From the NCBI GenBank assembly GCA_029582165.1, contig CM055887.1, positions 15,919,190 to 15,983,189 on the forward strand: 64,000 nt of DNA, given 5' to 3'. A program made the translations under genes and the position numbers. Under the pieces are notes generated by a model. It was not told the origin of the DNA. It worked only from the letters and a program-made list of their open reading frames with translations, and made no database searches. This document shows, one piece after another, positions 1-10,660 of the stretch (positions within the stretch are counted from its first letter, which is position 1; each line of letters starts with the position of its first letter). This DNA comes from Portulaca oleracea. Its lineage: Eukaryota > Streptophyta > Magnoliopsida > Caryophyllales > Portulacaceae.

Positions 1-348
1 ATAAGAGTCTTGATCTCATTCTCTAGAGTGATTCGGTGCTTAAGCTCTAGTATACAAATGGAGGCGAAGTGCCGTGAGAAACCTTATTAATTTAGTTCAT
101 TGCAATTTGTGTGTAGTTATTATAGAAGGAGGGGATAACTCTATACTTTTCTTAATTGAAAACCTCTCGTTCATTCTTATTGTTTCATAGAGGTGTAGTT
201 GTTGCTTAGTCTAGGATATACTTTATGCTTGAAGCATCAGATGATATAACTACTGAATAGGATGTAATTTTACCATGCAGTTTTACTTTCCTTGCTCTGG
301 CACTGCGAGAAGCTGAGAACTACATAAACTTCACTGTATTTATTTCAG
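1..348. other. Non-coding DNA upstream of the DPE1 exon
   Basis: No open reading frame or transposon similarity was recognised. The segment ends in a pyrimidine-rich tract and an AG (347-348) that fits a plant intron 3' splice site, so at least its right part is probably an intron of the DPE1-like gene. The left part is unassigned. Confidence 0.35.
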
Positions 349-419
349 GTGCGATCACTGCGAATGTCGTGCAGCTGAGGAGGTCCATTGGGGTGCCAGG
401 GATGGTTGTACTTCAATTT
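349..419 (+). CDS. DPE1: Exon of 4-alpha-glucanotransferase DPE1 (partial)
   Basis: The plus-strand frame through 369 encodes VVQLRRSIGVPGMVVLQF. This closely resembles the conserved stretch of plant plastid disproportionating enzyme (glycoside hydrolase family 77) after the 'LGVIT' region, written from my memory of the family. DPE1 transfers glucan segments between maltodextrins during starch breakdown in the plastid. An acceptor-like TTTCAG precedes the exon. Similarity stops at a possible GT donor near 420, and the frame then runs into non-homologous sequence. No other DPE1 exon was found, so this is either one exon of a gene extending left of the window or a fragment stranded by transposon insertions. 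The reading frame is unbroken over the exon. The upstream exon cannot be seen. Confidence 0.7.
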
Positions 420-830
420 GGTTTAATTCGCTCTCTTTCTCTGTCTCCTCTATCTCTTGTTCCATTGTTTCTTGTTCCTCTATCAATTCGTTTGCTACAT
501 CTATTTGCTGCTGTAATGATAAAATTGATCGGTTTATCAACCATTTTGTTGATACATTGATGCAAAAGACTTGGGTCAAACCTGGATCGTTATTGGCTAA
601 TGTTTTGTTGTTATCTTTGAGGTGTAAAGAAGTGCCAAGGCAGAATCCCTAAGGGAAAAAGCACGTAGACAACAGCTCCAGGTACGCCATGCCTAGTTGC
701 ATACTCATTTCATTTATGGCTACCACTGGAGTCATATCCTGTTTCTTAATAACTAACCAGAAAGCAACCGTTTAGGTGAAGTAGTTTCTTCTCTTTGGTG
801 GGTTTCTTGTCTTTGGTGGGTTTCTTAACA
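420..830. other. Intron-like or intergenic DNA with a short tandem repeat
   Basis: No clear gene. A short plus-strand stretch around 632-679 (ending CTCCAG before GTACGC) could be read as a small exon encoding SLREKARRQQLQ, but no protein family is recognised and it may be chance. Positions 792-809 and 810-827 are an 18-bp tandem repeat (TCTTTGGTGGGTTTCTTG type). The segment ends where Athila pol-like sequence begins. Confidence 0.3.
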
Positions 831-923
831 ATGTCAAGCCATAACCTTAAGGAGTGGGACACAATTGGAGGGGCCTAAAGATCCTAGGATTGAGCATGTG
901 GTGATTGATGTGCCTAAAGATGC
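831..923 (+). pseudogene. Plus-strand fragment of Athila-like pol N-terminus
   Basis: This is near-identical to 59552-59643 of element G, the region encoding the 'AITLRSGTQLEGP' part upstream of protease. It lies directly against a minus-strand copy of the same segment, so it is a rearrangement product and not an expressed gene. Confidence 0.8.
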
Positions 924-992
924 GCATCTTTAGGCACATCAATCACCACATGCTCAATCCTAGGATCTTTGGCCCTCCAATGTGTCCCACTC
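851..992. repeat. Fold-back inverted repeat, about 70-bp arms, no loop
   Basis: The arms 851-923 and 924-992 are reverse complements around the centre TGCGCA (921-926), with about three single-base indels near the outer ends. Both arms come from the same Athila pol segment. A transcript would form a long hairpin. Confidence 0.9.
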
Positions 993-2404
993 ACTGGTTA
1001 TAATGACATGTTCCAGGTTAGGTACGAGCTTTCCGGAAAGCATTCCCGGAGGGGTAGTGGAGGTACTAGCTTGAATAGCAATTTGATTCTCAGGCATTTG
1101 AGTGTGGGTGCTCATAAGGTCAACTTTCGTAGCTAAGGCCTTAATCACTTCATCTTGTCTTTATTGATGCTCAAGTTGTCGTTGTTGGTGTTGTTGTTGA
1201 GACAACATTAAAGCTTGTATCAAGGCGTCTAGGTTAGGCTTTTGGGGAGCTTGTGGTGGAGGTGCTTGGGCTTGCCTTTGCCCTTGGGGTTGTCCCATTT
1301 GGTTATTATTCCGGTAAGAAAGTTCGGGTGGAACCTAAGACCGGGATTGTAAGTATTGGAAAAAAGGTCAAAGTTTTGCCTATTAGAAGGGTTACCAACA
1401 TACTTAACCACTTCGGTCGATTCATTGCTAGCCAACCCACTAGGACAATTCAAGGTCTCATGCTCATATGATTGACATGACGCACGTGGTTGGGAAGGGG
1501 GAGCATTTACATTCAACTTATCCATCTTTTTAGTCATGGCATCCAACTTAGCATTCAACATAGAAATAGCATCAACATCATACTTACCTCCCGTCCTCTT
1601 GGAACGGGGCTTTGACCACTGGTAGCTATTGATCGCCATTTCCTCAATCAAAGTTTAAAGTTCCGCCACTATTTTGGACATGATGTTGCCTCCCGCCGCC
1701 GCCAAGATGTTGGCCCTCAAGTTGTCATCCACCCCGTTGTAGAAGGCTTGTATTAGGACCCATGATTCGAATCCATGGTGGGGGCATTGACATAAGAGGT
1801 CCTTGAACCTCTCCCATGCTTCGTAGAGGGACTCATTCGGCTCTTGGACAAATGTTGAAATTTGATTCCGGAGGCTCGTCAACTTGCAAGGAGGAAAGTA
1901 CTTCGCCAAGAATATGCTAGGAAGTTGGTCAAAAGTGGTGATGGCGGAGCTTCATGGAAGAGAGTCCAACCACTCCCAAGCCTTCCCTTCAAGTGAGAAG
2001 GGAAACAATCGCAGCTTGATTACATCGGGCGTTGCACCATTTGCCTTAAAAGTCTCACATGCTTGGTTGAATAGGCGAAGATGTCGGTTGGGATCTTCAT
2101 TGGGAAGGTTGTGGAATGGGTTGGCCTTCACCAAATTGATGAGTGAACTCCTCAGCTCGAAATCATTAGCGGCCACATTTGGAGGATTTATGGCGGAGGG
2201 TTGATTTGTGACATTGGGAATCACATATGAGCCAAGGGTGACTCTAGGCTCGCCGTCGCCACCGCCGCCACCGGACATGGCGTTCTTTTGCTTGGAATTC
2301 TCTTCTTGTCTTCTCCGGGCGTGCTCTAACTTTTGCTTCTTCCGCCGGGAGCAAAAGGTTCTTTCGATTTCAGGATCAAACTCAAAGCGTTGAGCTTTTT
2401 GCAT
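924..2404 (-). pseudogene. Degenerate gag (and start of pol) of element A
   Basis: Gag is the capsid/nucleocapsid precursor that packages element RNA. The sense frame starts at an ATG at 2404 (MQKAQRFEFDPEIERTF) and runs through the retrotransposon gag domain (RSSLINLVKANPFHNLPNED, 2170-2110; LRLFPFSLEGKAWEWLDSLP near 1960). It then meets a TGA near 1950, a TAA near 1652, a frameshift near 1315 and a TAA at the gag/pol boundary near 1170. The CCHC knuckle has lost its first cysteine relative to G (RASCQSYEHETLNC). Pol is represented only by MIKALATKVDLMSTHTQMPE and its continuation to the fold-back. It is non-functional. Confidence 0.85.
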
Positions 2405-2518
2405 GCACGTAGAGTAAACCTGGCAAGACAAAACCAAAACACCAAGGAAAATCAAAACAGAAAATCCAGGACTTAGGCAACCTTAGGGTATTCGTTCAAT
2501 GGCTGGCTAGGGACAAAG

Positions 2519-2536
2519 TCCCCTGCAACGGCGCCA
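2519..2536 (-). other. Primer binding site of element A (tRNA-Asp type)
   Basis: On the minus strand this reads TGGCGCCGTTGCAGGGGA, complementary to the 3' end of plant tRNA-Asp with one mismatch. It begins six bases inside the LTR end, as expected for initiation of minus-strand DNA synthesis. Confidence 0.85.
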
Positions 2537-2542
2537 ATAACT

Positions 2543-3951
2543 TGATAGGCCGCAAGTGTACGGGTGAAATTGTAGCATGAATCAAGGAAGTTCCCACAGG
2601 GACTTTTCCTTTCAACGCACCGAACTAGCCTCCTAGTTGATTGCTAAGTCGATCAGGATTTTTTTTCCTATTAAAACAACTAATTCTATTCTATTGACTA
2701 CTAAAGGCAAACAAACAAATATTCACACAATTTACTTGGATTTATCAATATAAAAAGACGTTCAGGGGATAGTACCTAAGTCAAGTAATGAATCAACGAT
2801 GTGGATTAAACTCTCATTTCATTCGATAATTGCATAGAATACTTCGCAATGAGATTTTGTTACTAGAGCGAATTTCCAAGACTAACCAAACACCTACTTT
2901 CGTAGTTATTTTGATTTAATCTAGGTTAAAGATCTAATTATCACAAGAACCCTAATTAAAACTTTTATGTCTAGACAATTTTTAATTAGTTTAGCCTAGG
3001 TTTTCGGGAAATCAAACTTCTCCTTTCGGTACTTCATTCAACATCCTAATTACATGCAATTGGTGATCAAGCAAAAACAATATCAATTCAATTCAAAGGC
3101 CAAATAGATTGAAACAAACTAAGTTCATGACAATTCAATCCAACAAAGTCAATTCATCAACCAACTTCAAAGGTTCATCCCCCAAACTAAAAAGAACTAC
3201 TCACTACTCATGTTTGAAACTACAAAGATATTGAAATCTATTCTAGAAAGCATGTACAAAATCTATGAGAGAATGAGAAATAAACCAAAGGGAAGAACAA
3301 TCTTGCTAGGAATCAACAATGGAGGACTTTTGCTCCTCCACTTCAAAATGTATTGGAATTGCTCTTCGATATTCAATCTTCTCTCAATCTTCAATGGTGG
3401 ATGGATTATGGATGATGAAGGATATGTATTAGGGTTAGGTTATGGAATGGAAGATGGTAGAATGATGATTGCCTCCATCAACAGCCAGGAACATCATGAT
3501 ATAGGCAAATTGCAACTTGTAACCGCCGGAAATGAAAAGACGCAAGCGACACAGACCACGCCAGGGGTGACACGGACCGTGCTTCATAGGCACAACCCGT
3601 GTCACTGCACTGCTTCCGTTTTCTCATATTCTGGTCATAGACACGACCTGTGCCCCTGTCTTGAGCACCCGTGTCGCTTCTATCTCGGGCCTAGGAATAC
3701 TTTGGGCCATTGTTTGGGCCTTGGGTGATCCAACTTCTCACTTCTTGGTCCTTTATGCTCATAACTTGGATCTACACTTGATTTTTGGCTCGGTTTACAT
3801 CGATTCTTCACAAATTCCCTACAAAACTCACCAAACTCCAAACCAAGCGTAATATGGGAAATTTGGGTTTAAAGTAATATAATCATGTCAAATATCCCCT
3901 AAATTCTCATCAAAACAACTAAGTTTTCATATATACAAGAAGCACTTATTA
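2543..3951 (-). repeat. 5' LTR of element A
   Basis: About 1.41 kb and homologous to the G LTR (56584-58021). The sense 3' end reads GCGGCCTATCA next to the primer site. The sense 5' terminus reads TAATAAGTGC where G has TGATAAGTGC, so the terminal TG is mutated. It contains a palindrome cluster at 3548-3675 and a sense TATA-like TATATCA at 3503-3497. Confidence 0.85.
3548..3675. promoter_or_regulatory. Palindrome-doublet cluster in LTR A
   Basis: Five imperfect copies of GACACGGACCGTGCC begin near 3548, 3569, 3589, 3640 and 3661, spaced 21, 20, 51 and 21. The nearest copy is about 45 bp upstream, in the sense direction, of TATATCA (3503-3497). The regulatory role is inferred from position. 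Confidence 0.55.
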
Positions 3952-3959
3952 GAATCACC

Positions 3960-4277
3960 TGGGCAGTTGTCAAGCCTTGCCTTCGCCTTCCCGGCTAGAG
4001 AGAATGGGAAGAATTATATGCGCAGGTAGTCAGCAGAGATCCTGTTTATCTTTATCATCCCACATCGCTCCCGAAAGTTTGAGATGTGCTCCAATGGCTT
4101 CTCGGTCTTCAACCCATGGAACTGGGCCTGCTCAATGTAGTTCAAGTAAGTCAGCTTAAAGTCGAATGTCGCATTGTCCGCCTGTGTTGGCAACACGATA
4201 AGTGAGCAACCCGTAGCGGCTATTGGTAAGGCATTTGAGAGAAGGATGCGTGGTGATGGTGGCGGTGGTTGTTCCAC
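3960..4277 (-). pseudogene. Gag N-terminal fragment of element D
   Basis: The minus-strand frame from 4277 contains NATFDFKLTYLNYIEQAQFH and RCGMIKINRISADYLRI. These align with the gag of element B (NASFEFKPYMLEIFENTPYH, NGVSAEYMKLKFF), placing it in the Athila-like gag domain. The frame ends within the domain and the remainder is lost at the junction with LTR A. Upstream (4278-4496) is the leader between primer site and gag, with no gene. Confidence 0.65.
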
Positions 4278-4496
4278 CGTGAGATGTCGTTAGAGTCTCC
4301 TTTGGGCGTTGGCGAGGTTTTGTCGGGCGGTACGTTCAATCTCAAGATCAATCGACAAAAAAGGTTGATCTTTGTTGCACATACACTCAAACAACAACCC
4401 AAATCAAACAACCCTAGAGTCTACACTACACCTTACGACTAGGACGAACTGGATTAGAAACTAACAAAGACCAAACAAAAGACTAGGGGGCGTAAC

Positions 4497-4514
4497 TCCC
4501 CGATAATGGCGCCG
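4497..4514 (-). other. Degenerate primer binding site of element D
   Basis: On the minus strand this reads CGGCGCCATTATCGGGGA, four transition differences from the tRNA-Asp type site of A and G. It lies five bases from the LTR end. It could be decayed or specific for another tRNA. Confidence 0.55.
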
Positions 4515-4519
4515 AAATT

Positions 4520-6270
4520 TGTTTAACATTTTCCTAACAAACTAGGACAACGGTCGTTATGACTCGACGAGTTGGGGCCTTAATATTCAAGTTCGGTCTT
4601 TCGTCTCAAGGAAGGTTCTAAAAACTATGTTTGGGTATGGTTTCACATAAGGATTAATCAAATAGGGGAAAAACAAGGGCCCGGGGGTAGTACCGGGCCA
4701 ACCTAGTGAAGAAATAAACACGAATTTCGTGGTTTTAGGAGTGATTGGTATTCGTTAATCAGGTGTGAGGATTGCACGGATAAGCTAGCAACAATTTCCC
4801 TCTCCCGAGTCGTAAATTGATACATTCTTCTCCAGGCTCGTCATCACTCCCGTGTATAACGGTCTTTGATAGTATTTGACCGCAATCCTAATAGGTCAGT
4901 TCCGAAATCCCTCTTGTCAGAGTTAGGATTAGGAATTAATCACTCTGCCCTAGATTCCCAATTCGATGTTTGGGGAGGATTCATAACCTCCTGGCACCGA
5001 AATCCCCCCATCATCGAATGGAAATCTAGGGTGGAGCACCTAATTACCTCATTAATCACCCTAATCCATACCTAATCCCCCATTAGAGGCCCATACTCAT
5101 ACTCATGATAGATATAGACTCAGAAATCCAAAGAAGATTTAACCTAATTCTAACACAATAATGAAACACTAGCATAAAAGTAATAATCAAGGTAATTAAA
5201 AGCATAAACTAGCATAAATTCGCTAATTAAAACATATAAACCAGAGAAAGGGAAGTACTACTCACCAAGTTAGGGTTTTAAAGGCATATAAGGGGAAAAA
5301 GATCTCAAATTGCAACAAAGAATACCAACTCTTCATAGCATCAATAGAAATTTGCATTCAATCCAATAATCAAGTTATTAACAACTTTTTATTATGATTA
5401 AGGAAACCTAAAAACTTCAAAACACAAAAGTATATACTCTCTAAAGAGTTGCTGTTGTCGAAAACCAGAAAATATAGTTGAGGGTAAAAGGGCCAAAACG
5501 AAGTCATTTTGCCCTGAAATAAGTCGGCAGAACTGGGGTGTCACGGGCGTGACATGGTAAGTCATGGCTGTGATGCCTGAAAACTTCCGAAGAAACGTGT
5601 GAACCTCGTCTCCCTCACGGGTATGACATATGTGTGTCATGGCCGTAAGGAGTCTTCTGGTCTGGAGTCTTTCTGAATGTCACAACCGTGACAAAGTGTG
5701 TCAACGTGGTGAGGCCTGAAATGGTATTTGAGCTCCAACTCCCTCACGGGTATGACACTGGATTATCATACACATGAGGGGCCTTCTGTATGGACTTCTA
5801 TTAGGAGTCACAACCGCGAAAATCATAGTCAAGGTCGTGAGGTTGCTTTCACACAAAACCCAGAAATCTCAGCTTCTCGTGTGTCGCAACCGTGAGACTC
5901 GGTGTCACGGCCGTGACACAATTCTGTGTTAGGTCGTGACTTCCACATTTCTGCTGCCAAGGGAGGCTGGGGTCATGGCCGTGACACCCCTGGTGGTGAC
6001 CTTTATTTTCTTGATTCTCCTCGGGACTAAGGCTCAAGCTTTGTTTTTTCTTAGGCCGATCTTTCTCGGGATTTGCATTGCGCCCCCAATCCTTCTTCAG
6101 ATAGGCCCAGTTTTGGCCTCGTTTCGCGCACTTTTCCTTCGTAAGCACATAATTGGTCAAGAAACCTACAAAGGAAGGAAGATAACATAAAAACACTATT
6201 ATTTATAAATGGAACCTAGAAAATTACCTAGGGAAAACGATGCATTTTGACTAAAAACCGAGCCTAAACA
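4520..6270 (-). repeat. 5' LTR of element D
   Basis: About 1.75 kb, bounded by the inverted ends TGTTTA...TAAACA next to a primer site. Sense orientation runs 6270 to 4520. It contains seven palindrome doublets (5540-6000) and, downstream in the sense direction, a TATA-like TATATTTT at 5476-5469. Only one LTR of this element is present, so the boundaries rest on the terminal motif and primer-site position. ORFs within it look spurious. Confidence 0.7.
5540..6000. promoter_or_regulatory. Palindrome-doublet cluster in LTR D
   Basis: Doublets of the word GTCACGGCCGTGAC start at 5540, 5614, 5679, 5743, 5807, 5883 and (partial) 5972. Members of a doublet are 21 or 22 bp apart: 5540/5561, 5614/5636, 5679/5700, 5743/5765, 5807/5828, 5883/5904. 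Doublets recur every 64-76 bp up to 5883. The cluster ends about 65 bp upstream of the sense TATATTTT. Confidence 0.6.
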
Positions 6271-7190
6271 GCAGTCCTCATCCCCTGTAACACCAAGTCT
6301 CCTTCCTTCAACTTCAGATCTTTGTCTTTCTAATCGGATGCTACAGAAATTCGACTATGATATATTTGAATGTTGTTTAGGGCTTGAAGCTGTCGTTCAT
6401 TCACTGAAGTCGATTCTTCGTATTTAGTCGAGGCCCACTCAGCCTCAAGGATTTGGCTTTCAGCAATGATCCTTAACGAAGGAACAACGATTTCCACTAG
6501 CAAAACTGCTTCCATTCCGTACACCAAAGAGAATGGCGTAGCCCCCAATAGCTGTCCAAATTGAAGTTCTATACCCCCATAAGGAAAAAGGGAGTTTGTT
6601 AGGCCAATTCTTGAAGGTGATAACCATTTTCTTGATGATCTTTACTAGGGTCATGTTGACGACCTCAATTGCACCATTAGTTTGAGGTCGATAAGGAGAA
6701 GCATGATAATGCCGAATTTTATATTTCACTAGAAGACTTACAAATTCGCCCATGAAACGACTCCCATTGTCGTGAATCACCTCCTATGGTACCCCATATC
6801 TACAGATGATGCTTTTTATTATGAATTTGGACACATATTTCTAGGAAGCGGCTTCAACCCACTTAATGAAGTATTCTACAATAACCAACACATATTCATG
6901 TCCTCCAGTCACATGGGGTGAAAATTTTTCAATAACGTCGATACCCCACACCGAAAATGGTCAAGGCGAGGCTAAGGTAGTTATTAAGACAATGGTTAAT
7001 GCTTAAGATCGACATACTTTTGACATTTTGGACACTTCCGCACAAAACAAAGACAATATGTTTCCATAGTAGACCAAAAGTTTCCAGCTCGTTGGATCTT
7101 CTTCATCAACATTCTTCCATTCATGTGAGGCCCACATTCACCCCTGTGCATTGACTTCATCAATTCACTAGCATCCATTCAAAGACAATA
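6271..7190 (-). pseudogene. Integrase of element C (degenerate)
   Basis: Integrase inserts element cDNA into the genome. Seen in sense order: zinc-binding remnant with CPKCQKY (near 7030), catalytic-core pieces HDNGSRFMGEF (near 6770) and SPYRPQTNGAIEVVN (near 6680), then YRTSIWTAIG and ATPFSLVYGMEAVLLVEIVV (6540-6480) and the C-terminal KLKEGDLVLQ near 6300. The second catalytic Asp and the Glu are recognisable. Frame changes and stops separate the pieces, so no intact enzyme is encoded. Element D abuts the C-terminus. Confidence 0.8.
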
Positions 7191-8290
7191 TGTTTCCATA
7201 GTAGACCAAAAGATTGATCTAGGACGCGGTCTTCTTGTACAGGCGATCTTAGATGATGTAGTATTGCGTAGTCATTAGTCGGATAGCCCTCTGAGCTCGA
7301 TTTTCTGTGTTTTATGGATAAACATCGTCTTTCAAGAAAGTGTAAATATCAAAGAACCATGCATCGGAATTGATAAAGCTGGCCGCCAAGGATTAGAGAT
7401 GAGCAGGCTTAACCTTCCTTTCTATAACAACGGCCAAAGATTGATTTTCTCGGGCATGGCTACTATAGATGGCAATTTTGCTAACGCATCAGCCAACTCA
7501 TTGGGACTCTGAGGCATGTACTTTAATTCAACATGTTTAAATCAACTAGCCACACTAGATAGATCTGTTGGTACAATGTCAGGCATTCACTTTTCACTTT
7601 CCAGACATTAGTGGCCTAATTGATGATTAAACTAGAATATGCAAACACCCGCAAATCGATCAATACCAATCTCCAAAGCAGTATGCATCCCCAAGATACA
7701 AGCTTTATATTCAAAAGCATTGTTCGTGGAGTTAAAATGCGATTTAACGGCCAAAGGAAAATGTAAACTTTCGGGCGAAATCAATAAGGCACATGTCCAC
7801 ATCCGATCTAGTTTGAGGCACAATCAAAATACAACTTCCAAATTTCCTATTCTACTTGAAAGATCTATTCATCACTAAATTGTAAGCCCCTAGTTTTCGA
7901 GTCTTCCACATGAAGATTGCCCAAGAAATCAGAGACAGCTCGACCTTTTTAGGACTTTTGATGTAAGAAATGAAGATTGAACTCGGCTAACATCACCATG
8001 TACCAAGCAATTCGGCTATTTGTTGTATGTTGCTCTATAATGTACTTGACTGGGTTGCATGCTACGATCACATAAATGGTATGTGAGAGCATTTAGTGAC
8101 GAAGTTTCCTCGTGGACCACACCAATGCTAAGGCCATTTTTTGAATTTCAGAATTTCGAGATTCCCACCCTAAGAACTTCTAACTGTTGTAAAATATGGC
8201 CTTCTCTAATCCTTCAATCTTCTAAGCTAACATAGCACCCATGACATCTAGTTTATAGTGAGATACAATAATAAGGGTTCTCCGGGAACA
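7191..8290 (-). pseudogene. RNase H and connector region of element C (degenerate)
   Basis: The best-preserved block is 7823-7632 (ALLISPESLHFPLAVKS, then NSTNNAFEYKACILGMHTAL), resembling the additional archaeal-type RNase H domain of Tat elements. The stretch 7560-7440 still reads like ELKYMPQSPNELADALAKL in sense, the usual RNase H to integrase connector. Between 7830 and 8290 the conventional RNase H is only faintly readable. Frames are broken repeatedly. Confidence 0.6.
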
Positions 8291-9110
8291 AGCAAGACAA
8301 GCATCGGTTGATTTGTCAAGTCTGCCTTGATTTTGTCAAATACTACCTGACACTTATCATCCCACTCAATCTTCACACCCTTTTTCAGCTTCTTGAACAT
8401 CGGTTCACATGTCATAGTGAGCTTGGAGATAAATTAGCTCAGATATTGGATTCGTCCCAAGAAACCACGAATCTCATTCTCCGTCCTAGGCGAAGGAATT
8501 TCCTGGATGGCCTTGATTTTGGATGGATCAACCTCAATCCTGCGCTAACTGATGATATACCCCAATAATTTTCTTGAAGTCACTCCAAAAGCACACTTTT
8601 GCGGATTCAGCCTCATGTTGTACTTGCATAGCCTAAGGAATAACTTACGCAAACTAAGAATGTGATCCACATACACCTTTACTTCTTTATGAATCATATT
8701 GTGGAGCAAAGTGGTTGCAATGCGTTGATAAGTTGCACCCAACATTCTTCAACCCATAAGGCATGACCATAGTAGAATATTCCCCACGGGGTGATGAATG
8801 ATGTCTTCTCAAAGTTTTCTTTAGCCATTTTGATCTGATTGTAACCAGCATACCCATTCGTGAAAGACAACAGCTTATGTCAACAAGTGTGATCGACTAG
8901 GTCATCGATGTATGGTAAAGGAAAGCAGTCCTTTAGGTTGGCTTTGTTCAAATCCCTGAGATCCACACACATTTGAACCTTTCTATCCTTCTTTTGTACC
9001 GGAACAATATAGGACACCCATTCGGGAAACTCTACAATTCTGATGAATTCTATATCTCATCATGAATTTTATCTGACCATTCATTCTTGATTCTCGGGGA
9101 GTTTCAGGCG
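8291..9110 (-). pseudogene. Reverse transcriptase of element C (degenerate)
   Basis: RT copies element RNA into DNA. In sense order there are CVDLRDLNKANLKDCFPLPYID (near 8990-8930), FTNGYAGYNQIKMA, then an ORF at 8745-8545 with VKVYVDHILSLRKLFLRLC and LNPQKCAFGVTSRKLLGYII, followed by SKIKAIQEIPSPRTENEIR. The catalytic YVDD is changed to YVDH and residues after it are missing. Stops and frameshifts separate the blocks, so it is not functional. Confidence 0.8.
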
Positions 9111-10128
9111 TTCGGACATTGATTTCCTTGTCAATCTCAGGCATGTCCTCATAAGACTAGGAGAAGACATCGATAAACTCTTTTAAGTGCTCAGAAAACT
9201 CCTATTGTTCTTTCAGGGTTAATAAATTGCCAATTGTCAATTCTCGGGGAGTTTCAGGCGTTCCGACGTTGAAGATGATAGTTTCTTGTACTATTGCCTG
9301 CCAATTCTCAAGCTCATCCATAACTTATGTTATTTCATTAAAATCTTTTAAAGGTTCAACATCAAATTTGTAATTATTAGCACAGTAGTTTACATGAAGG
9401 GAATGAGACTCAAGATACTCGAAAACGTTCACTTTATTGAATATAGGAGCAGATACATATACAACAGTCATGGGCTAATCACAGTTGACTCAGTCTCAAC
9501 TATAGACCCACTAGTGATCGACTAATATTAGACCTTACAAGGTTCTGCTAACACTAAGGCACATTTATTGTCGGCAAAATCGACCCAAGACACTTCATGG
9601 CGACCCCCATCAACATAGATCATACTAATTGGGTCAAACTCAAGATTGGACAGCACAACAACCAACGGATCAACTTCCCTCTTCTCTTTCATCTACCCTT
9701 GGCCAAATAACAAACCAAACATGCTTCCTCCAAAGAGATGAGTCCACTCAAGCGGTGGTTGCTCATCAGATTTCCACTTGACAGCTTCCGTCACCGAGGG
9801 TTTACAGTCATTGAAGATTTCGAGGCCGGGAACCCGGACATCATTGATGTAGTGCGGTTCCGAAAATCCATACCAAGGAAAGTCATCTCCTTGCCTTATA
9901 AACTGCCTATTCAAAGTAAATGGGTAAGGCTTAGTCTCCTTTAGCATTGGAGGATTGTATTCATTCCTTTGACGTAACAGCAAGGCCTTAGTGCGAAAGA
10001 CTTCTTAATTGGTAGATTTGTAGCCCAACCCAAAGCGACAAGAATTCTTAGAGGTTGTAAATATTAGAGCTAATTTATCCGGCCTTCTCCCCAAGGAAAT
10101 CCAGGAAAATACCCTTATTTCTTCATAA
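9111..10128 (-). pseudogene. Protease-RT linker region of element C
   Basis: The longest frame is 9983-9693 (LLRQRNEYNPPMLKETKPYP, and IRQGDDFPWYGFSEPHYI). In sense it is preceded by a GLGYKS-like motif near 10020, a glycine-rich patch common between protease and RT in Tat/Ogre polyproteins. No catalytic domain is visible. Several stops are present around it. Confidence 0.5.
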
Positions 10129-10660
10129 TCATATGGACTTTTGGACTAGAGTATAGATCGAAGTCAAACGGTGCTTCATCCTCTCTTGCAGCAACCATCT
10201 CAAAGTTTTGGAGATCCACATCAGTCCAAGTGTGCTACACCTCCACACAGGTTGCTTAGGTTTAAATGCTCCCGAGATAGTCCCTCCTGTAAGGGTGATC
10301 ACCTGGTCTTGGACATCCATTTTCATCTTTTGGCGTAAAATAGATGCCACCGCATTGCATCTTTGTATCCATAGACATCCCAACAACAGATTAAAAGCAG
10401 ACTAGATATCTAAAACCATGAACGCTACGTTCTTAGAAATGTAATCGAAAGTGATAGGCAAAGTCACCAAGTCGAGAGACTGTCGAGGAGCGTTGTCATA
10501 AGCTCGATGTAACACACCATCCTGGACAAACTAATTACTTTACACTCTAACTTGGCAGCAGTTTGCCAAGAACTAATTACTTCGTTACAATAAAGAGTAG
10601 CTAAGTACAATGCTTTGTTATGATTCACCCCGAAAGAGGGTAAATCTTCATCACCACAGG
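10129..10660 (-). pseudogene. Protease region of element C (degenerate)
   Basis: The block LLGCLWIQRCNAVASILRQK (sense, near 10395-10335) matches the C-terminal part of Tat proteases, where the family has an 'LGRPWIH..GAV.S.LHQ' motif. The upstream segment that should hold the catalytic Asp is read in several frames and no D-[ST]-G is found. Assignment rests on position between gag and RT and on this motif. Confidence 0.55.

Larger units (their letters stand above)
831..3951 (-). mobile_element. Element A: truncated Athila-like Ty3/gypsy element
   Basis: In sense (minus) order it has a 5' LTR (3951-2543), a tRNA-Asp primer site, a broken gag and the start of the next frame, then a breakpoint at about 923/924. 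Beyond that the same pol segment reappears in the opposite orientation. It is closely related to element G (56584 onward). RT, RNase H, integrase and the 3' LTR are absent. Its LTR abuts the gag stub of element D, so A appears to have inserted into or replaced part of D. Confidence 0.8.
3952..6270 (-). mobile_element. Element D: truncated Ty3/gypsy element (LTR plus gag stub)
   Basis: In sense order it has an LTR 6270-4520, a degenerate primer site and a gag N-terminal fragment, and is cut off at the LTR of A. It sits immediately beside the integrase C-terminus of element C (6271), so D probably inserted into C. No second LTR is seen. Confidence 0.7.

Noticed and set aside
369..560. 63-codon frame as a complete small gene
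   Set aside because: Only the first part (to about 419) matches DPE1. The rest is a run of hydrophobic codons from a pyrimidine-rich intron-like stretch.
1884..2204. Plus-strand ORFs inside element A gag (also 58355-58675 minus in G)
   Set aside because: They are antisense shadows of gag, present because gag codon use leaves the opposite strand open.
5936..6190. 84-codon plus-strand hydrophobic frame in LTR D
   Set aside because: It is antisense within the LTR, starts in the palindrome cluster and has no recognisable family.
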